Below are positions 23,757-31,440 of a stretch of 31,440 nucleotides of DNA, in pieces. Each line of letters opens with the position of its first letter. Positions within the stretch are counted from its first letter, which is position 1. The position numbers were made by a program, and so were the translations under genes. Under the pieces are notes generated by a model. The model saw nothing but the letters and a program-made list of their open reading frames with translations. It was not told where the DNA came from and searched no databases. This stretch comes from Spirochaetota bacterium (GTDB lineage Bacteria > Spirochaetota > UBA12135 > COTS27 > JAFLEE01): assembly GCA_017302015.1 (NCBI GenBank), contig JAFLEE010000065.1:1-31440 (forward strand), written 5' to 3'.

Positions 23757-25847
23757 ATGAGAATCAAGGGGATGGAAAAGAAAAACGCCTACGAATGGCT
23801 GCGCCGCTCCCGCACCCTGCTCTACGACGCCTATTGGCCGCCGTTCTACCCCGAATTGGGCTACACGGCCGAACGCGGGGTCGCGGTGGCCAAGCGCCTC
23901 CACGCCGATGTCATCCGTTTCGGCACCATCGGCAAATGGGCCCTCTACCCGAGCCGGGTGATGCCCCGCCACCCGGCCCTCGGCAAGCGCGACCTCCTGG
24001 GCGAAACGGTGCGCCTGTCGAAAAAAGCCGGGATCCGTGTGATGGCCTATATCCCCGTCGGCCACGGCCTGCCGGGCTCCTGGGTCTCGAAACGCAAGCC
24101 CTCCTGGCGCTTCCTGATGGACGACGGAAAATCACCCGAGGGCATCTGCCATTTCGGGGCGCCCGCCCTCGTGCCGATCTGCACCCGGGGGGAGTACCGC
24201 CGGGATATCCTGCGCATCGTGCGCGAGATCGTCTTCGGTTACGACGTCGACGGCATCTACCTCGACGGGCCCTACCAGGGCTGGATTTGGGACCGCCACG
24301 CCTGCCAATGCGGCGCCTGCCGCGACCAGTACCGCCGCGAGACCGGCCAGGAACTCCCGACGAACGCGGCCTATGCCCACCGCGGCGAGGACGCCCGCAC
24401 CGAGGCCCGGGTCGCCGCCCACGCCGATTGGACGGCCCGCGGGCTCATCGGCCTCCTGGGCGAGATCCGCGCCATCGTGAAGGAGAAGGGCGACCTGCCC
24501 CTCCTCTATAACGGCTGCGCCACCGATTACCTGCCCGGGGGTCGGCAGGACGAACTCATCGCCAATGCCGACGGCTTCCTCATGGAAAGCCATCGCGGCG
24601 GCGTCAAGGGGGTGGGACGCGGCATTCATTATGGCAAACTGGTGTGGAATTATACCCATCGCCACAGCGCGTGGCCCCGCCAGAGCCACCCCCGCCTCGA
24701 GGAGGAAAACGCCCTTTCCGGGTACATCGCCGTCGCCCAGGGCGCCACGCCCATCGTGTCCTACGCCGGGCGCTTCCTCGGCAGCGAAAAATACGGCGCC
24801 CCCGTGGCGGGCCTCTTCGCCTTCCTGGAGAAGAACCGCGCGCTGTTCGACGGGACCCGCGCGGTGCGCCACGGGGCGCTGCTCTCGGTGCACGACCTCA
24901 GGCCCGGCGGCGTCCTGGATGGCGGGAAACGCATCCGCCATGACGAGCACCTCTATGGGGTGTGGAACATGCTCAGCGACCACGGCCGCCAGACGACCGT
25001 GCTGCCGCGGGCGGTGCTCTCCTCGCAGCGCGACTTGGAAGGCTATGATTTTCTCTCCCTCCATTCCGTCGCGCACTTAAGCGCGGAAGAGGGGCGCGTG
25101 CTGGCGGATTGGGTGCGCGGGGGGGGCGGCCTCGTCGTCACCGGGGAGACCTCGCTCTACGATGCCCGGGGGAAGCGCCTCCCCGATTTCTCCCTCGCGC
25201 CCCTTTTCGGCGCGAGCGCGGCGCGGCCGACGGGGGCCGTCAAAGAGGCCCTCCAATTCCACTGGTGGGGCCAGATCGAGGCGCCTTGGGATCTCTACCT
25301 GAAGCCCCGCCCCGCGCTGCGCGGGCTTTCCGTCAATGCCCTCGGCCACCTCATCGTGCCCGAACTCGTGCCGGTGAGGCCGAAGGGGGCCGTCGTCCTC
25401 GCCGACCTCGTCACGGGGCACGGTGAAAAGGCCCTGCTCCCCGCCGTCCTCTTCCACCGCTATGGGAAGGGCAAGGTCTGCCTGGTCCCGGGGCCCATCG
25501 AGAAATGCTACGCCGACAACGACCGCGACCTCGGACTCTCGAGCCTACTCGCCGAATTGGTGGGCCGTGTCTCCCGCGCTCCGGCGCCCTATCGGGTCGA
25601 GGGCGCGCGGGGGCTCTTCCTACATATGACCGAGAAGCCCGGGTTCCGCTTCCTCCACTTGGTGGACGAAAACCTCGATCGACCGGAAAATGGATCGACG
25701 ATCTACTTGCCCCTGAGCTCGGGAAGGCCGAAGTCCATCCGCTCCCTCGTCACCGGGCGAAAAGTTCCGTGGAAAAAATCGGGGAACGAGGCCGTGATCA
25801 ACGGTCATCGCTACCGACGCCACGAATGCCTCGCCATCGAGACCTGA
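23757..25847 (+). CDS. GHL6-like glycosidase with beta-galactosidase-trimerisation-like C-terminus
   Basis: 696 residues from the ATG at 23757 (a second ATG at 23772 is equally possible; neither has a well-spaced ribosome site). The N-terminal barrel has LLYDAYWPPFYPELGY, a catalytic-strand-like motif VDGIYLDGPYQGW, and then a C-x-C-x2-C cluster (HACQCGACRDQY). Together these are the hallmark of the GHL6 hypothetical glycosyl hydrolases, related to the alpha-fucosidase and beta-galactosidase clans. Residues about 400-560 read like a beta-galactosidase trimerisation/glutamine-amidotransferase-like domain (DFLSLHSVAHLSAEEGRVLADWVRGGGGLVVTGE). There is no signal peptide, so it should be cytoplasmic. 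Three sugar-metabolism genes follow in tight succession, which suggests cleavage of an imported oligosaccharide. Substrate inferred only; fucose is one option, given the RbsD/FucU gene. Confidence 0.8.
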   Translation: MRIKGMEKKNAYEWLRRSRTLLYDAYWPPFYPELGYTAERGVAVAKRLHADVIRFGTIGKWALYPSRVMPRHPALGKRDLLGETVRLSKKAGIRVMAYIPVGHGLPGSWVSKRKPSWRFLMDDGKSPEGICHFGAPALVPICTRGEYRRDILRIVREIVFGYDVDGIYLDGPYQGWIWDRHACQCGACRDQYRRETGQELPTNAAYAHRGEDARTEARVAAHADWTARGLIGLLGEIRAIVKEKGDLPLLYNGCATDYLPGGRQDELIANADGFLMESHRGGVKGVGRGIHYGKLVWNYTHRHSAWPRQSHPRLEEENALSGYIAVAQGATPIVSYAGRFLGSEKYGAPVAGLFAFLEKNRALFDGTRAVRHGALLSVHDLRPGGVLDGGKRIRHDEHLYGVWNMLSDHGRQTTVLPRAVLSSQRDLEGYDFLSLHSVAHLSAEEGRVLADWVRGGGGLVVTGETSLYDARGKRLPDFSLAPLFGASAARPTGAVKEALQFHWWGQIEAPWDLYLKPRPALRGLSVNALGHLIVPELVPVRPKGAVVLADLVTGHGEKALLPAVLFHRYGKGKVCLVPGPIEKCYADNDRDLGLSSLLAELVGRVSRAPAPYRVEGARGLFLHMTEKPGFRFLHLVDENLDRPENGSTIYLPLSSGRPKSIRSLVTGRKVPWKKSGNEAVINGHRYRRHECLAIET

Positions 25848-25851
25848 TCCC

Positions 25852-27186
25852 ATGAACCAACCCATCCTAAACAAAATCGAACCCTGGTGTTCCGACGGGC
25901 GTCTGGCGCCGATCACTTCCCGTGAGGGTGATACCCTGCGGATCCGGGCGGGCGGGGCGATCCCCTGCGCGGGGGGATGGCAAGTCTCGTTCAATGGAAT
26001 ACAAGCAGGTTCGGGATACGCCATCAGGGTTCCCGCTTCGGTGCCGGAGCTTGAATGGCCCCGGCAGGCCGAATGCATCAAGGTCTTGGCGTTCTGGGGC
26101 CCCGTGAGACCCGAGGCGCTCACCCCCGAGCCTCTTTTGGATTACGACGCGCTTCTCCCCGAGGAAGACGCCCACGGCGCCCTGGTTTATTCCCGGCGTC
26201 TGACCGCGCCGGAAGGATGCGAGGTGCTCACCCTTCGGTTCACGCTGCGCTGGGTCTGCCAAGGAGAAGTCGCCTTCCACAAGATCGAACTAGTCCCTTG
26301 CCCGGCGCCCGTGCCGAGGAAGGTGAAAATCGCGCTTGCCACCGGTTCTCCCCAATCCCGGCGCCAGGCGGCCATCCGTGAGGTCGCAGGAAATCGCGCC
26401 TATTATCTTAAGCGGTGCGAAGAAGCCGCGCGCCTAGGCGCCGACCTCATCGTGCTCCCCGAGATTGCGCTCCAATGGGGCGTTCCCGGGCATTTCCTCG
26501 ACCTGGCCCTTCGCGCGAATGATCCGGAAATCGCCGTCTTCCTCGGGTTCGCCAAGCGCGAGGGGGTTCACCTCCTCCTGCCGGTCTATGAGCGCACCGA
26601 TGCCGGCGTCCACAATAGCGCCCTCTTCATCGGCCCGGATGGCCTATTGGGCACCTATCGCAAGATGCACCTGGCCGAATGCGGGGAATCCCATAATGGC
26701 ATCCTCCCGGGGATTGAGGTGCCGGTGTTCGAAACCCCCGTGGGCCGCCTGGCGAGCCTCATCTGCATGGATTCCTCTTCGGCGGAGGCCTCGCGCCTCG
26801 CCGGGCTCGCCGGCGCGGAGCTGCTCATGCTCCCGATCATGGGGGATCACCGGGCCGACCGGCAGGACCGCGGCAGTCCGTTCTTCCACGAAGAGCGCTG
26901 GAAGGCCATCATGCGCACCCGGGCCCTCGACAATCAATTTGTCATGGCCGTGGCCCGTAATGAGGGCCATGGATCCTGCCTCATCGACGCCCGGGGAGAG
27001 ATCCTCGCCTGGAACGACGGCACGAAAGAGGTCGTCTGCGCCGAAGCCGAACTCGATCCCGGAAACCGAAAATGGAACGGGGGGAGCCAGCGCGATATCG
27101 TCTACACCCAGCGTCGTCCGCATCTTTACGGAAGCTTCACCGAACCCGCCCCCGCGGTGGTTCGAGGGCGCCTTCAGTCATCGTGA
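25852..27186 (+). CDS. Nitrilase-superfamily amidohydrolase with N-terminal beta domain
   Basis: 444 residues. Residues 1-150 form an extra beta-rich domain (strands such as TLRIRAGGAIP and CEVLTLRFTLRWVCQGEVAFHKIELV) that I do not recognise. The rest is a carbon-nitrogen hydrolase with its full catalytic triad: E204 (VLPEIALQ), K271 (YRKMHLAE) and C305 (LICMDSSSAEASR), plus ALDNQFVMAVARNEG and the late CLIDARGEIL strand. Such enzymes cut amides or nitriles, or transfer acyl groups, in the cytoplasm. It begins four bases after the glycosidase stop, so the two are co-transcribed. An amidohydrolase in a sugar operon suggests removal of an amide from a sugar derivative such as an N-acyl amino sugar or a sugar amide; this is inference. 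Confidence 0.9.
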   Translation: MNQPILNKIEPWCSDGRLAPITSREGDTLRIRAGGAIPCAGGWQVSFNGIQAGSGYAIRVPASVPELEWPRQAECIKVLAFWGPVRPEALTPEPLLDYDALLPEEDAHGALVYSRRLTAPEGCEVLTLRFTLRWVCQGEVAFHKIELVPCPAPVPRKVKIALATGSPQSRRQAAIREVAGNRAYYLKRCEEAARLGADLIVLPEIALQWGVPGHFLDLALRANDPEIAVFLGFAKREGVHLLLPVYERTDAGVHNSALFIGPDGLLGTYRKMHLAECGESHNGILPGIEVPVFETPVGRLASLICMDSSSAEASRLAGLAGAELLMLPIMGDHRADRQDRGSPFFHEERWKAIMRTRALDNQFVMAVARNEGHGSCLIDARGEILAWNDGTKEVVCAEAELDPGNRKWNGGSQRDIVYTQRRPHLYGSFTEPAPAVVRGRLQSS

Positions 27187-27213
27187 TTTTCAATTTTAAA
27201 ACGGAGTAATGGC

Positions 27214-27975
27214 ATGGGCCACCTAAAAGGCAAAAAAGTTCTGGTCACCGGGGGCGGACAGGGGATCGGCCGGGCCATCAGCGAGGCCTTCGCGGCCCAG
27301 GGGGCGGAACTCGTCATCCATTACCATTCCAGCGCCGAGGGGGCGGAAGCGGTGGTGAAGGAAACCCTGTCGAATGGCGGGCGCGCCAAGGCCGTCCAAG
27401 CGGACCTCACCCAGGAAGCCGACGCGGTTCGTCTGGTGAAGGAGAGCGTCGCCTATCTGGGCGGCCTCGACATCCTCGTGAATAACGCCGGGGACCTCGT
27501 GGGGCGCAAGACCCTCGACGGGGTCGACCTGGACTATTGGCGCAAGATCCTCGACATCAATCTCACCTCCATGATGTTGGTCTCCCGGGAGGCCGGCCCC
27601 CACCTCATCGCCCGGGGCGGCGCGAGCATCGTGAACTTGGCCTCCTTGGCGGGGCGCAAGGGGGGGCATCCCGGTTCCCTCGTCTATTCCACGGCCAAGG
27701 GCGCGGTGCTGACCTGGACGCGGGCCCTTTCCAATGAACTCGCCCCAAGGGGGGTGCGCGTGAACGCCCTGGCGCCGGGGCTCATCCTCGGCACCCGGTT
27801 CCACAATACCCATACGACCAAGGAATCCGCCGATCAAACCGTGCAGGGCATCCCCCTCGGCCGCGCCGGCACCCCCGAGGACGTGGCGGGGGCGACCCTC
27901 TTCCTCGCATCCCAATATGACGGCTTCATCACCGGAGCCACCCTCGACGTGAACGGCGGGGTCTACTGCACATGA
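27214..27975 (+). CDS. Short-chain dehydrogenase/reductase (FabG-like)
   Basis: 253 residues. TGGGQGIG (12-19) binds the cofactor, NNAG (90-93) is the classical structural motif, and the catalytic set is S144, Y158 and K162 (YSTAK). PLGRAGTPEDVAGATLFLAS and TGATLDVNGG complete the FabG-like SDR pattern. Classical SDRs oxidise or reduce alcohols with NAD(P). CGGAG lies about eight bases before the ATG. The gene follows the nitrilase by 27 bases and overlaps the RbsD/FucU gene by four bases, so it probably oxidises the sugar released or processed by this operon, like L-fucose or other sugar dehydrogenases. Substrate unproven. Confidence 0.95.
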   Translation: MGHLKGKKVLVTGGGQGIGRAISEAFAAQGAELVIHYHSSAEGAEAVVKETLSNGGRAKAVQADLTQEADAVRLVKESVAYLGGLDILVNNAGDLVGRKTLDGVDLDYWRKILDINLTSMMLVSREAGPHLIARGGASIVNLASLAGRKGGHPGSLVYSTAKGAVLTWTRALSNELAPRGVRVNALAPGLILGTRFHNTHTTKESADQTVQGIPLGRAGTPEDVAGATLFLASQYDGFITGATLDVNGGVYCT

Positions 27976-28391
27976 TCCAGGCCAAACTCATCCACCCCGA
28001 GATCCTGGGCACCTTGGCGGCCTGCGGGCATTTTTCCCGCATCCTCATCGCCGATGGCAATTTTCCCGTCGCGACGATGACGCTGGCGACCACCAAGCGC
28101 GTTTTCCTCAACCTGACGCCGGGCCTCCCCACCGTGACCCAGGTCCTCGAGGCCCTCGTCTCGGCGACCCCCTTCCAGGGCGCCTGCGTCGTGGCGCCTC
28201 CCGACGACTCGTTCCGGGGCGTCCATGGGGAATACCGCACACTGCTGGCCCCCGACATCGCCTGGGAAGAGAAGGAGCGCTGGGATTTTTACGGGGCCGT
28301 CAAATCCACCGATACCGCCTTGGTCATCGCGACGGGGGATATCCGCCGCTTCGCCAATCTCCTCCTCACCGTCGGCGTCGTAAAATTCTAG
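27972..28391 (+). CDS. fucU: RbsD/FucU-family sugar mutarotase
   Basis: 139 residues. MIQAKLIHPEILGTLAACGHFSRILIADGNFPV, with its conserved H20 and D28, and the C-terminal FYGAVKSTDTALVIATGDIRRFANLLLTVGVVKF match the RbsD/FucU family of pyranase and mutarotase enzymes, which interconvert anomers of fucose, ribose or related sugars. The ATFNL-type C-terminus and the ATGD segment favour FucU over RbsD, but specificity is not certain. The start overlaps the SDR stop (ATGA), a sign of translational coupling. As the last gene of the four-gene operon it supports a sugar, possibly 6-deoxyhexose, pathway. A 6-pair hairpin (28425-28430 with 28434-28439) follows, without a T-tract. Confidence 0.88.
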   Translation: MIQAKLIHPEILGTLAACGHFSRILIADGNFPVATMTLATTKRVFLNLTPGLPTVTQVLEALVSATPFQGACVVAPPDDSFRGVHGEYRTLLAPDIAWEEKERWDFYGAVKSTDTALVIATGDIRRFANLLLTVGVVKF

Positions 28392-28424
28392 GGGAACGCG
28401 ATCTTCCTTGGACCGTCGGGGAGG

Positions 28425-28439
28425 CCCGTTTCGAACGGG
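28425..28439 (+). terminator. Hairpin downstream of the four-gene sugar operon
   Basis: CCCGTT, loop TCG, AACGGG, 34 bases past the stop of the fucU-like gene. There is no T-run, so it is only a possible terminator or mRNA-end stabiliser. Confidence 0.35.
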
Positions 28440-28502
28440 GAAAGAGGCCCTTCTGAGGCCGTGGCAGGGAGGGTAAAATGATGGGTCCCGACCGACGTGC
28501 CC

Positions 28503-29198
28503 ATGGATCCCGCCGAGTCCCTCTACCACCGACTCACCCTTTCCCTGACGGGCCCCCTCGACGGGATCTGCACGGCGTTTTTCGACCTGTTTCAGGCGCG
28601 CCACGGCAAGTTTCAGAGGCTGACGGCCTTCGAGAATAAGGAGGGGCACGAGTCCCTTCGGTTCATCGTGCGAGGGGGAGATTACGAGGGGATCGCCGTT
28701 CTGCGCGAACTCCAGTCTCCCAGGCGCGTGGTGGCCTTGTGGGAGGGAACTCTCTCCCGCTCCAAGGGCGCCCTCGTGTGCTCGAGCCTCCTCGCCACCG
28801 GACCGGGCTTCGGACCCTGGGAAGGCGTGACGGTCTATTCCCCGGACCAGTGGGTCCATCCCGCCCACCGGCGCTTCGGGACGCAGGGAGGGCAGGTCGA
28901 GGATATCGATGCCCGGAAGGCGGGGGAGCGCGCCGATTTCGGATCCGTCGCCAATGAACTCCTCTACCTCATCGACCGCTACCAGTACAACCAGGCCGTC
29001 CAGATCCTGGAGCGCAATCGCCGCTCGATCCCAGATCGGGAATTGGTGCGTCTCTACCGGGATGTGGCCGAACAGACCCACCACGAGACGGCCTTACCCT
29101 CCCACGACCCCAATGGCATCGTCAATACCATCATCGAATACCTGCGGGAGCACCAAGGGGTAGCCGTGGTGGTGGATTCGGATGGGAAACCGATTTAG
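28503..29198 (+). CDS. Unrecognised cytoplasmic protein
   Basis: 231 residues from the ATG at 28503; a GTG at 28497 is the alternative, and an in-frame stop lies at 28479. It has no signal peptide, membrane helix or cysteine pair. Visible features are an N-terminal helix (ESLYHRLTLSLTGPLDGICTAFFDLF), a beta-rich middle and a helical end with FGSVANELLYLIDRYQYNQAVQILERNRR, followed by GIVNTIIEYLREHQGVAVVVDSDGKPI. I do not recognise a family and give no function. No good ribosome site precedes either start; a strong-looking one upstream leads into another frame. It stands between the sugar operon and the efflux genes, in its own transcription unit. Confidence 0.75.
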   Translation: MDPAESLYHRLTLSLTGPLDGICTAFFDLFQARHGKFQRLTAFENKEGHESLRFIVRGGDYEGIAVLRELQSPRRVVALWEGTLSRSKGALVCSSLLATGPGFGPWEGVTVYSPDQWVHPAHRRFGTQGGQVEDIDARKAGERADFGSVANELLYLIDRYQYNQAVQILERNRRSIPDRELVRLYRDVAEQTHHETALPSHDPNGIVNTIIEYLREHQGVAVVVDSDGKPI

Positions 29199-29231
29199 GC
29201 CCCGGATTCCCCTTTTCTTTCCGAAATTCTA

Positions 29232-29237
29232 TATAAT
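29232..29237 (+). promoter_or_regulatory. Consensus -10 box of the TolC-like gene
   Basis: A perfect TATAAT in an AT-rich spot, 34 bases before the ATG at 29271. No convincing -35 hexamer was found at 16-18 bases. Transcription starting near 29244 would leave the GTG at 29241 untranscribed and so argues for the ATG at 29271. Confidence 0.5.
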
Positions 29238-29270
29238 AAGGTGTCCCGTTTGTTGACGGTCCCTCCCAAG

Positions 29271-30782
29271 ATGAAACGAAGCGCCCCGGGGAAACTCCTT
29301 CCCCTCCTCCTGGTTTTTTCTATCCTAGCCCCAGCGGCCGAACCGCTCAGCTTCGAGAAACTCCTGGCGCTTTCCGTCACCAATAACCTCTCCGTGCGCA
29401 TCGCCCAGCGCGACCTCGACAATATCATCCTCAACCTCAAGCAGATCGACCTCCAATACGTCCCGCGCCTCACCCTGACCCTCGACGCGCCCCAGATCTC
29501 GACGATGACCGATTACGCGCGCAGCAATACCTTCGCACAAGCCCCCCAATTCGACGGCAGCCTGGTGCTCACCGAAAAAATCCCGAGTTTCGCGCCCAAA
29601 CTTCCGTACCATGCCGAGGCCTCCGTCTCGTATAACCTGTCGCGGATCCAGGCCACGACCAATGGCGACCTGACGAACCAGGACAAATGGAATATGGGCC
29701 TGGCGCTGGGCCTCACAGTCACCCTTTGGCGGGAGGACACCTCGGTGCGCGACCGGGACCTCCAGAAGGAGCGCCTGCGACTTACGCGCCTCTCCCAAGC
29801 CCAGGTCTATCGCCAATTCGCTTACGACCTGCGCCAAGCCTATTACGGCTTCTGCAACGAGCGCGAGACCGTGGAAAACGAGCGCCGCCGCCTCTCGGGC
29901 GACCGGGAGAGCATCGAGGTGGCCCGGCAGAAGTTCAAGGCCGGCATCATCGCCGAATATTCGCTCATCGATTACGAGGTCGATTTCCGCCGCAGCGAGG
30001 TGCGCCTCTCCGACTCCGAGCGGGCCTGGGGCGAGAAGAATTGGAACCTCTATTACGTGCTCTACCGGCCGAAAGACAGCCTCGGGGAGATCGCCACGGT
30101 CGACGAGTCCCTCATCACCAACCTCGCCGTCGACCCGGCCCTCTTCCTCGCCTGGGCGCTCTCCAATAGCCTCGACTTGGCCAATCTCCAATTCGCGCTC
30201 TTCCAGAACCAGCAGACCCTGCGCACCGCCGAACTTAATCTGTGGCCGAAGCTCAGCGTGAGCGCGGGGGTCGGTTGGGGCAGCACGAATACGGTGAACT
30301 GGACCAACGGGTTCTCGGGCCCCGCGGCCACCCGCACCTGGACGGGCAGCCTACCGGCCAACCCGGTCCAAAACTCCCCCCTCGGGCTCAATCTCTCCGC
30401 CAACCTGGTCGCCCCCCTCTTCACCGATTGGTGGATCACCCGCAACCAGCTCCAGATCGCCCGCAATTCCCGCGAGCAACTCAAACTCCAGATCGAGGAC
30501 CGGGTGCGCACCCTCGGCTACCGCATCCGCGTCGATCTCCTCGACCTGGAGAACCAGTATTTCCGGTTCCGCAAGGCGCAGGAGAATTTCGCCCTCCTGC
30601 GCAAGAACTTCGAGCTCAGCCGCCAGCGGTTCGAGGTCGGGGTGATCAGCTCCTGGGAGATGATCACCACCAAGAACGCCTACTACGACAATTTCAACGC
30701 CTTCATCGACGCCAAGTACGCGTATTTGAGCCGACTCGCCCAGATGGAGCGCGATTACGGCGTCAAGGGGTGCGGACTGTGA
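29271..30782 (+). CDS. TolC-like outer-membrane efflux protein
   Basis: 503 residues from [28 protein letters not shown], a Sec signal peptide. The two long helical repeats of the OEP (TolC) family are present: [23 protein letters not shown]...[14 protein letters not shown] in the first half, and [35 protein letters not shown] in the second. [27 protein letters not shown] and [22 protein letters not shown] resemble the coiled-coil barrel segments. It should form a trimeric channel through the outer membrane. The stop overlaps the GTG start of the MacB-like ATPase, so this is the first gene of an efflux operon; a membrane-fusion protein and permease are expected beyond the window. The gene is long for the family because of an inserted loop near residue 270-310. 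Confidence 0.92.
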   Translation: MKRSAPGKLLPLLLVFSILAPAAEPLSFEKLLALSVTNNLSVRIAQRDLDNIILNLKQIDLQYVPRLTLTLDAPQISTMTDYARSNTFAQAPQFDGSLVLTEKIPSFAPKLPYHAEASVSYNLSRIQATTNGDLTNQDKWNMGLALGLTVTLWREDTSVRDRDLQKERLRLTRLSQAQVYRQFAYDLRQAYYGFCNERETVENERRRLSGDRESIEVARQKFKAGIIAEYSLIDYEVDFRRSEVRLSDSERAWGEKNWNLYYVLYRPKDSLGEIATVDESLITNLAVDPALFLAWALSNSLDLANLQFALFQNQQTLRTAELNLWPKLSVSAGVGWGSTNTVNWTNGFSGPAATRTWTGSLPANPVQNSPLGLNLSANLVAPLFTDWWITRNQLQIARNSREQLKLQIEDRVRTLGYRIRVDLLDLENQYFRFRKAQENFALLRKNFELSRQRFEVGVISSWEMITTKNAYYDNFNAFIDAKYAYLSRLAQMERDYGVKGCGL

Positions 30783-31440
30783 GCCACGGCGAGGTGCTCC
30801 TCGAACTCGTCGACCTCGAGAAATCCTATTTCCTCGGGGCCGAAGAGATCCCCGTGCTCAAGAAGATCAACCTCGTCATCCGCCGGGGCGAGTTCATCGC
30901 CATCATGGGCACCTCCGGCAGCGGCAAGAGCACGCTCATGAACATCCTCGGCTTCCTCGACCGGCCGACGCGTGGGCTCTACAAACTCAAGGGGAAGGAC
31001 GTCACCGCCCTCACCGACGAGGACGAGGCCATGATCCGCAACCGCGAGATCGGCTTCATCTTCCAGACCTTCAACCTGCTCGCCCAATATTCGGTCTTCG
31101 ACAACGTGGGGCTGCCGCTCATGTACCGAGACGACGAGGTCGACGAGGCCGCGGTGCTCAAGGCCATCGACATCGTTGGCTTGGGCCACCGCCACCACCA
31201 CAAGCCCATGGAGATCTCCGCGGCCAGCGCCAGCGGGTGGCCATCGCCCGGGCGCTCGTGACCGAGCCCACGATCCTCCTCGCCGACGAACCCACCGGCA
31301 ACCTCGACAGCCGCACCAGCGTCGAGATCATGACCCTCTTCACCGAACTCCACCGCCGCGGGGCGACCATCATCCTCGTCACCCACGAGCCCGATATCGC
31401 CGCCTTCAGCGAGCGCATCATCTTCATCAAGGACGGGGTG
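30779..31440 (+). CDS. MacB/LolD-type ABC ATPase, frameshifted, runs off window
   Basis: Starts GTG, overlapping the TolC-like stop (GTGA). Walker A is G44-T52 (GTSGSGKST) and the Q-loop is [17 protein letters not shown], both typical of MacB/LolD-type ATPases. At S147 (31217-31219) the frame breaks: the next bases read GCGGCCAGCGCCAG where GGCGGCCAGCGCCAG is expected for S-G-G-Q-R-Q, so one G is missing near 31220 and a stop follows at 31259-31261. One frame over, the remaining gene is intact: [32 protein letters not shown] (Walker B) and [16 protein letters not shown] (H-loop) to the window end. The preserved downstream sequence favours a sequencing or assembly error, though a young pseudogene is possible. 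If intact, it powers export of macrolide-like compounds or lipoproteins with the TolC-like factor. Confidence 0.85.

Noticed and set aside
28478-28639. Strong ribosome-site-like GGGAGGG followed by ATGATG starting a 53-codon frame that overlaps the gene at 28503
   Set aside because: The frame is out of phase with the downstream gene, ends quickly and shows no recognisable protein; the in-phase frame has a stop at 28479. It could be a short leader ORF, but nothing else supports it.
1-31440. CRISPR array, insertion sequence, tRNA or rRNA gene
   Set aside because: No spaced direct repeats, transposase or cloverleaf-type RNA sequence was recognised by eye; a tRNA scan was not possible.

Overview
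The window is GC-rich, densely coded bacterial DNA with a Gram-negative envelope: a TolC-like outer-membrane factor next to a MacB-type ATPase, two lipoproteins and several Sec signal peptides. The gene mix is a PF12831-type FAD oxidoreductase, very large secreted toroid and CBM-like proteins, ThuA, Gfo/Idh/MocA, UroD-like methyltransferase, a corrinoid protein, AraC regulators with PocR-like sensors, and GHL6-like glycosidase. This recalls uncultured or environmental heterotrophs of the PVC/Lentisphaerae, Hydrogenedentes or Sumerlaeota type. That placement is inference from gene content only; no rRNA, tRNA, insertion sequence or CRISPR array was seen.

Layout. 1-7372 (minus strand): a partial FAD oxidoreductase, a 1315-residue secreted protein, a DUF1801 protein and a GH16-fold lipoprotein whose catalytic glutamates are replaced. 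Two hairpin repeats in opposite orientation sit between the first two genes. 7505-11503: a PocR/AraC regulator, a KamA/EpmB-like radical SAM enzyme on the minus strand, and a PAS histidine kinase overlapping an unusual receiver-plus-ATPase response regulator. 11527-16326: a lipoprotein and an ABC exporter on the minus strand, a MATE exporter and a pRiA4b ORF-3-like/SEC-C protein on the plus strand. 16423-19270: a two-gene minus operon (ThuA then Gfo/Idh/MocA) facing a divergent cupin-AraC regulator.

19358-22785 is the most interesting part. A PocR/AraC regulator and a corrinoid protein form a minus-strand operon that ends in a strong terminator. Divergent from them, a UroD-family methyltransferase with an H-x-C...C zinc site is preceded by a 401-base non-coding region. 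That region holds two tandem 60-base modules whose stems differ in sequence but keep pairing, with identical single-stranded joints. They look like a tandem structured RNA, possibly a riboswitch, that I cannot assign to a known class. Together the genes look like part of a corrinoid-dependent methyl-transfer (C1) system.

22784-28391: a secreted protein on the minus strand, then a tightly packed plus-strand operon (GHL6-like glycosidase, nitrilase-family amidase, SDR dehydrogenase, RbsD/FucU mutarotase) that reads as a small sugar-catabolic unit. 28503-31440: an unrecognised protein, then a TolC-like factor and a MacB-like ATPase that is frameshifted by one missing base in its signature motif and runs off the window.
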